A stretch of DNA of 17,319 nucleotides from assembly GCA_023136725.1 (NCBI GenBank), contig JAGLQR010000007.1, positions 1 through 17,319 on the forward strand. Reading direction: 5' to 3'. Below are positions 14,881 to 17,319 of this stretch, one piece after another. The DNA is from Candidatus Aminicenantota bacterium (lineage in GTDB: Bacteria > Acidobacteriota > Aminicenantia > UBA2199). The translations under genes were made by a program, and so were the position numbers. How positions within the stretch are numbered: position 1 is the first letter of the stretch; every line of letters starts with the position of its first letter. The notes under the pieces were generated by a model. That model saw only the letters and a list, made by a program, of their open reading frames with translations. It had not been told where the DNA came from and did not search any database.

Positions 14881-14909
14881 ATTTTAGATAATTACCGTGA
14901 GTTTGTAAA
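14881..14909 (-). promoter_or_regulatory. Putative lemA operon promoter
   Basis: On the minus strand, TTTACA (14904-14909) and TAAAAT (14881-14886), each 5/6, are 17 bases apart. Predicted start near 14874 gives a leader of about 22 bases containing the AGGAGG site. Confidence 0.5.
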
Positions 14910-14934
14910 GATATAAAAACCTGATACGATAATG

Positions 14935-14940
14935 TATAAT
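14935..14940 (+). promoter_or_regulatory. Putative -10 of the xanthine dehydrogenase gene
   Basis: A perfect TATAAT lies 16 bases before the ATG at 14957. No acceptable -35 is visible at 16-18 bases upstream, so activation by a regulator may be needed. The leader would be about 10 bases. Confidence 0.35.
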
Positions 14941-14956
14941 TATTAAGAGTGATAAA

Positions 14957-17319
14957 ATGACAAAATTCAGACTTAACGGTTCAAATAAAACATTTTCAGG
15001 ACGAGGGGATCTGACCCTTCTCAATTATTTAAGGGACACGGAAAACATAAAGAGTGTCAGAGACGGATGTTCCGGTCAGGCTTTCTGCGGAGCATGTATG
15101 GTGGAGATGAACGGAAAACCCACGCTCTCCTGTATAACAAAGATGGATAAAACAGAGGGTGCAGACATTTTTACAATGGAAGGATTTCCAAAGCGGGTCA
15201 AAGATATCATTGCAAATTCATTTGTCAGGAAAGGCGCAGTTCAATGCGGATTCTGTACAACCGGCTTTATAACAAGAATTAAGATCCTTCTTGACCATGA
15301 GCCATCACCTTCAAGAGATTTAGTTGTTAAAGCATTAAGGGGAAATTATTGCAGATGTACAGGTTATAAAAAAATTATTGATGCATCAACAGAGGCAATA
15401 AAAATCCTTAATACCGGAGAGAGTGAAGTTCCTGAAAAAAGCGGCAGGATCGGGACCAGCTTACCAAAGTATAAAGCTTACGAAAAAGCAATAGGGACAT
15501 CTCCGTATGTTGATGACCTTGGTTTCCCGAATCTGGCCTACTCGGCTTTAAGATTCTCTGATCACCCGAGAGCAAAGATCATCAGTATCAACACACAAAA
15601 AGCTGAAGGCCTGAACGGGGTAATCAGAATTGTCACTTCTGTGGATATTCCCGGTGAAAGATATTGCGGGCTGATCTATAACGACTGGCCTCTCATGATC
15701 TCTTCAGGTGAAATAACAAGATATATAGGTGATGTAATTGCAGGGGTTGTTGCCGACACGGAAGATACAGCAAGGGAAGCTGCAGGACTCATTGATATTG
15801 AATATGAAGTATTAGAACCCCTGACCGATATGGAAAAGGCGGAAAATAATGAGATCAAAGTGCACACCGGAGGAAACCTTCTGGACACCTCAATAATAAA
15901 GAGAGGAAGTGATGCCGGTGATTTGCTGTTTTCATCGGAATATTTAGTTAAAGGAAGATATGAGACCCAGAGAATAGAGCATGCATTTCTGGAAACTGAA
16001 GCTGCAATTGCAATACCAGTCGGAAATGAAGGGCTGGAACTATATTCACAGAGTCAGGGAATATATGAGGACAGGAGACAGGTAGCTCACATTCTCGGAA
16101 TACCCGAAGAGAAGGTTTCAGTAAAACTCCTTGCCAATGGGGGCGGTTTTGGTGGAAAAGAAGATATGACAGTTCAAGGCCATGCTGCACTATTCTCATG
16201 GCTGACAAAACAACCTGTAAAACTCAAACTCTCCAGAGAAGAATCGATCCGAATGCACCCTAAAAGACATCCTCTTATTATGGATTATGAAGTAGGATGT
16301 GATAAGGACGGGAAATTCACGGCACTGAAGGCAAGGATAATCGGAGATACCGGAGCATATGCCTCGGTCGGGACCAAAGTACTTGAGAGGGCAGGAGGAC
16401 ATGCGACAGGAGCTTACCATTTCCCTTCAGTCGATATTGAATCTAAAACATTGTATACAAACAATATACCATCCGGAGCCATGAGAGGATTCGGAGTTAA
16501 CCAGGTAACCTTCGCTATTGAAAGTTGTATAGATGAACTTTGTTCAAAGGGTGGCTTTGACAGGTGGCAGATCAGATATGACAATTCGCTGGTCAAGGGG
16601 TCAAAAACAGCTACAGGACAAATCCTCGGAGACGGGGTCGGAGTAAGGGAAACACTTTTATCAGTCAGAGATGATTTTTATATGGAAAAATATGCAGGAC
16701 TCGCCTGTGGAATAAAAAACTCCGGAATAGGAAACGGAATGATAGATTTCTCAGAAATAAAGATTGAAATCATATCTGAGAAGAAAGTCAGGCTGTGTCA
16801 CGGATGGACGGAGATGGGGCAGGGAGTAGATACTGTTGCAGTTCAGGTCCTCAGCACAGAAACAGGTATTGACCCTGAAGTCATAGAAGTAAGGGTCATG
16901 ACCGAAGATGGTGCTGTTGCAGGAATGACAACCTCAAGCCGCGGTACTGTATTGATAGGCAACGGAATAATAGAAGCCTGCAGGGAACTTAAAAAAGACC
17001 TGATGAAAAACTCTCTCGCCCAGTTAAAAGGAAAGACATATAGTGGAAGATGGAGTTTCGAAAACTCTACCAAGCCCGGTGCCGGTGGCGAAGTGATCAC
17101 CCACTATTCTTACAGCTATGCAACACAACTTGTCTCTCTGGATGACCGCGGAAATATAAAAAAAGTAATAGCGGCTCATGATGGAGGGAAAATAATCAAC
17201 CCTGCTCTTTTCGAGGGTCAGGTCGAAGGTGCTGTCCTTATGGGACTTGGATATGCTGTTTCAGAAGAGTTGAAGGTCGAAAACGGGTATCCTGTCAGCA
17301 CGAAACTAAAAGATCTGGG
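14957..17319 (+). CDS. xdh: Selenium-dependent xanthine dehydrogenase, fused 2Fe-2S and molybdopterin subunits (cut by window edge)
   Basis: The enzyme should hydroxylate hypoxanthine and/or xanthine at a molybdenum centre. Residues 1-60 form a plant-type ferredoxin domain with C38, C44, C47 and C59; the first spacing is C-x5-C rather than the usual C-x4-C. The second 2Fe-2S domain has QCGFC (C97, C100) and NYCRC (C132, C134). From about residue 160 the molybdopterin domain carries Q367 (SQSQG), GGGFGGKE (E402), AMRGFG (R510) and GWTEMGQG (Q622); E402 and R510 match E802 and R880 of bovine XDH, which bind purine. There is no FAD domain, so a separate FAD protein is expected. It resembles the TIGR03311-type enzyme and E. 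coli XdhD. 787 codons are seen; the last portion with the catalytic Glu lies beyond the edge. GAG lies about 8 bases before the ATG. Selenium would be a labile ligand, not selenocysteine. Confidence 0.88.
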   Translation, partial: MTKFRLNGSNKTFSGRGDLTLLNYLRDTENIKSVRDGCSGQAFCGACMVEMNGKPTLSCITKMDKTEGADIFTMEGFPKRVKDIIANSFVRKGAVQCGFCTTGFITRIKILLDHEPSPSRDLVVKALRGNYCRCTGYKKIIDASTEAIKILNTGESEVPEKSGRIGTSLPKYKAYEKAIGTSPYVDDLGFPNLAYSALRFSDHPRAKIISINTQKAEGLNGVIRIVTSVDIPGERYCGLIYNDWPLMISSGEITRYIGDVIAGVVADTEDTAREAAGLIDIEYEVLEPLTDMEKAENNEIKVHTGGNLLDTSIIKRGSDAGDLLFSSEYLVKGRYETQRIEHAFLETEAAIAIPVGNEGLELYSQSQGIYEDRRQVAHILGIPEEKVSVKLLANGGGFGGKEDMTVQGHAALFSWLTKQPVKLKLSREESIRMHPKRHPLIMDYEVGCDKDGKFTALKARIIGDTGAYASVGTKVLERAGGHATGAYHFPSVDIESKTLYTNNIPSGAMRGFGVNQVTFAIESCIDELCSKGGFDRWQIRYDNSLVKGSKTATGQILGDGVGVRETLLSVRDDFYMEKYAGLACGIKNSGIGNGMIDFSEIKIEIISEKKVRLCHGWTEMGQGVDTVAVQVLSTETGIDPEVIEVRVMTEDGAVAGMTTSSRGTVLIGNGIIEACRELKKDLMKNSLAQLKGKTYSGRWSFENSTKPGAGGEVITHYSYSYATQLVSLDDRGNIKKVIAAHDGGKIINPALFEGQVEGAVLMGLGYAVSEELKVENGYPVSTKLKDL

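Noticed and set aside
14957..15364. Possible frameshift in the first iron-sulfur motif (C-x5-C)
   Set aside because: The frame is continuous through both cluster motifs and the molybdopterin domain, so the extra residue is real and not an indel.
15676..17100. Several minus-strand frames of 60-86 codons
   Set aside because: All are antisense to the continuous xanthine dehydrogenase reading frame and have no ribosome binding sites of note.

Overview
The window looks like chromosome from a Gram-negative, probably anaerobic bacterium of moderately low GC. Several proteins carry signal peptides, one looks like an outer-membrane beta-barrel, ribosome binding sites are AGGAG-type, and the promoters I can find resemble TTGACA/TATAAT. 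A selenium-type molybdenum hydroxylase and a diaminopropionate ammonia-lyase fit a fermentative or amino-acid/purine-using anaerobe. I cannot name the phylum from sequence alone. Both window edges cut a gene: trxB on the left and a xanthine dehydrogenase on the right. I see no rRNA, tRNA, CRISPR array, insertion sequence or convincing rho-independent terminator, and no gene-free stretch above 300 bases.

Layout. (1) 1-461, minus: N-terminal half of thioredoxin reductase, with a tandem 15-bp repeat over its putative promoter. (2) 615-2999: a minus-strand SAM methyltransferase, then plus-strand genes for a secreted FMN-binding split-barrel protein and a short-chain dehydrogenase. (3) 3002-8029, minus, in transcription order: phosphopentomutase (deoB), purine nucleoside phosphorylase, a degenerate J-domain/TPR protein and elongation factor G. 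(4) 8143-12067, plus: outer-membrane barrel protein, sodium:solute symporter and diaminopropionate ammonia-lyase, with overlapping or nearly touching ends. (5) 12059-14852, minus: lemA, two TPM-domain genes and a PAP2-family phosphatase. (6) 14957-end, plus: a fused 2Fe-2S/molybdopterin xanthine dehydrogenase of the selenium-dependent (XdhD-like) type.

How the genes fit together. PNP splits purine nucleosides into base and (deoxy)ribose-1-phosphate. Phosphopentomutase sends the sugar into central metabolism, and the xanthine dehydrogenase would oxidise the hypoxanthine. The lyase operon reads as an import-and-deaminate module: outer-membrane channel, Na+-coupled inner-membrane carrier, then a PLP enzyme giving pyruvate and ammonia. 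In E. coli the lyase gene (ygeX) lies in the same region as xdh genes, so its proximity to a xanthine dehydrogenase here is probably not random. The remaining genes (fusA, trxB, lemA/TPM, PAP2) are general housekeeping or envelope functions.

The best candidates for something new are the barrel-symporter-lyase operon, the intact-cluster XdhD-like enzyme, the tandem operator-like repeat at trxB, and several promoters whose predicted transcription start falls on or just before the start codon. I found no clear evidence of a wholly new defence or mobile system.
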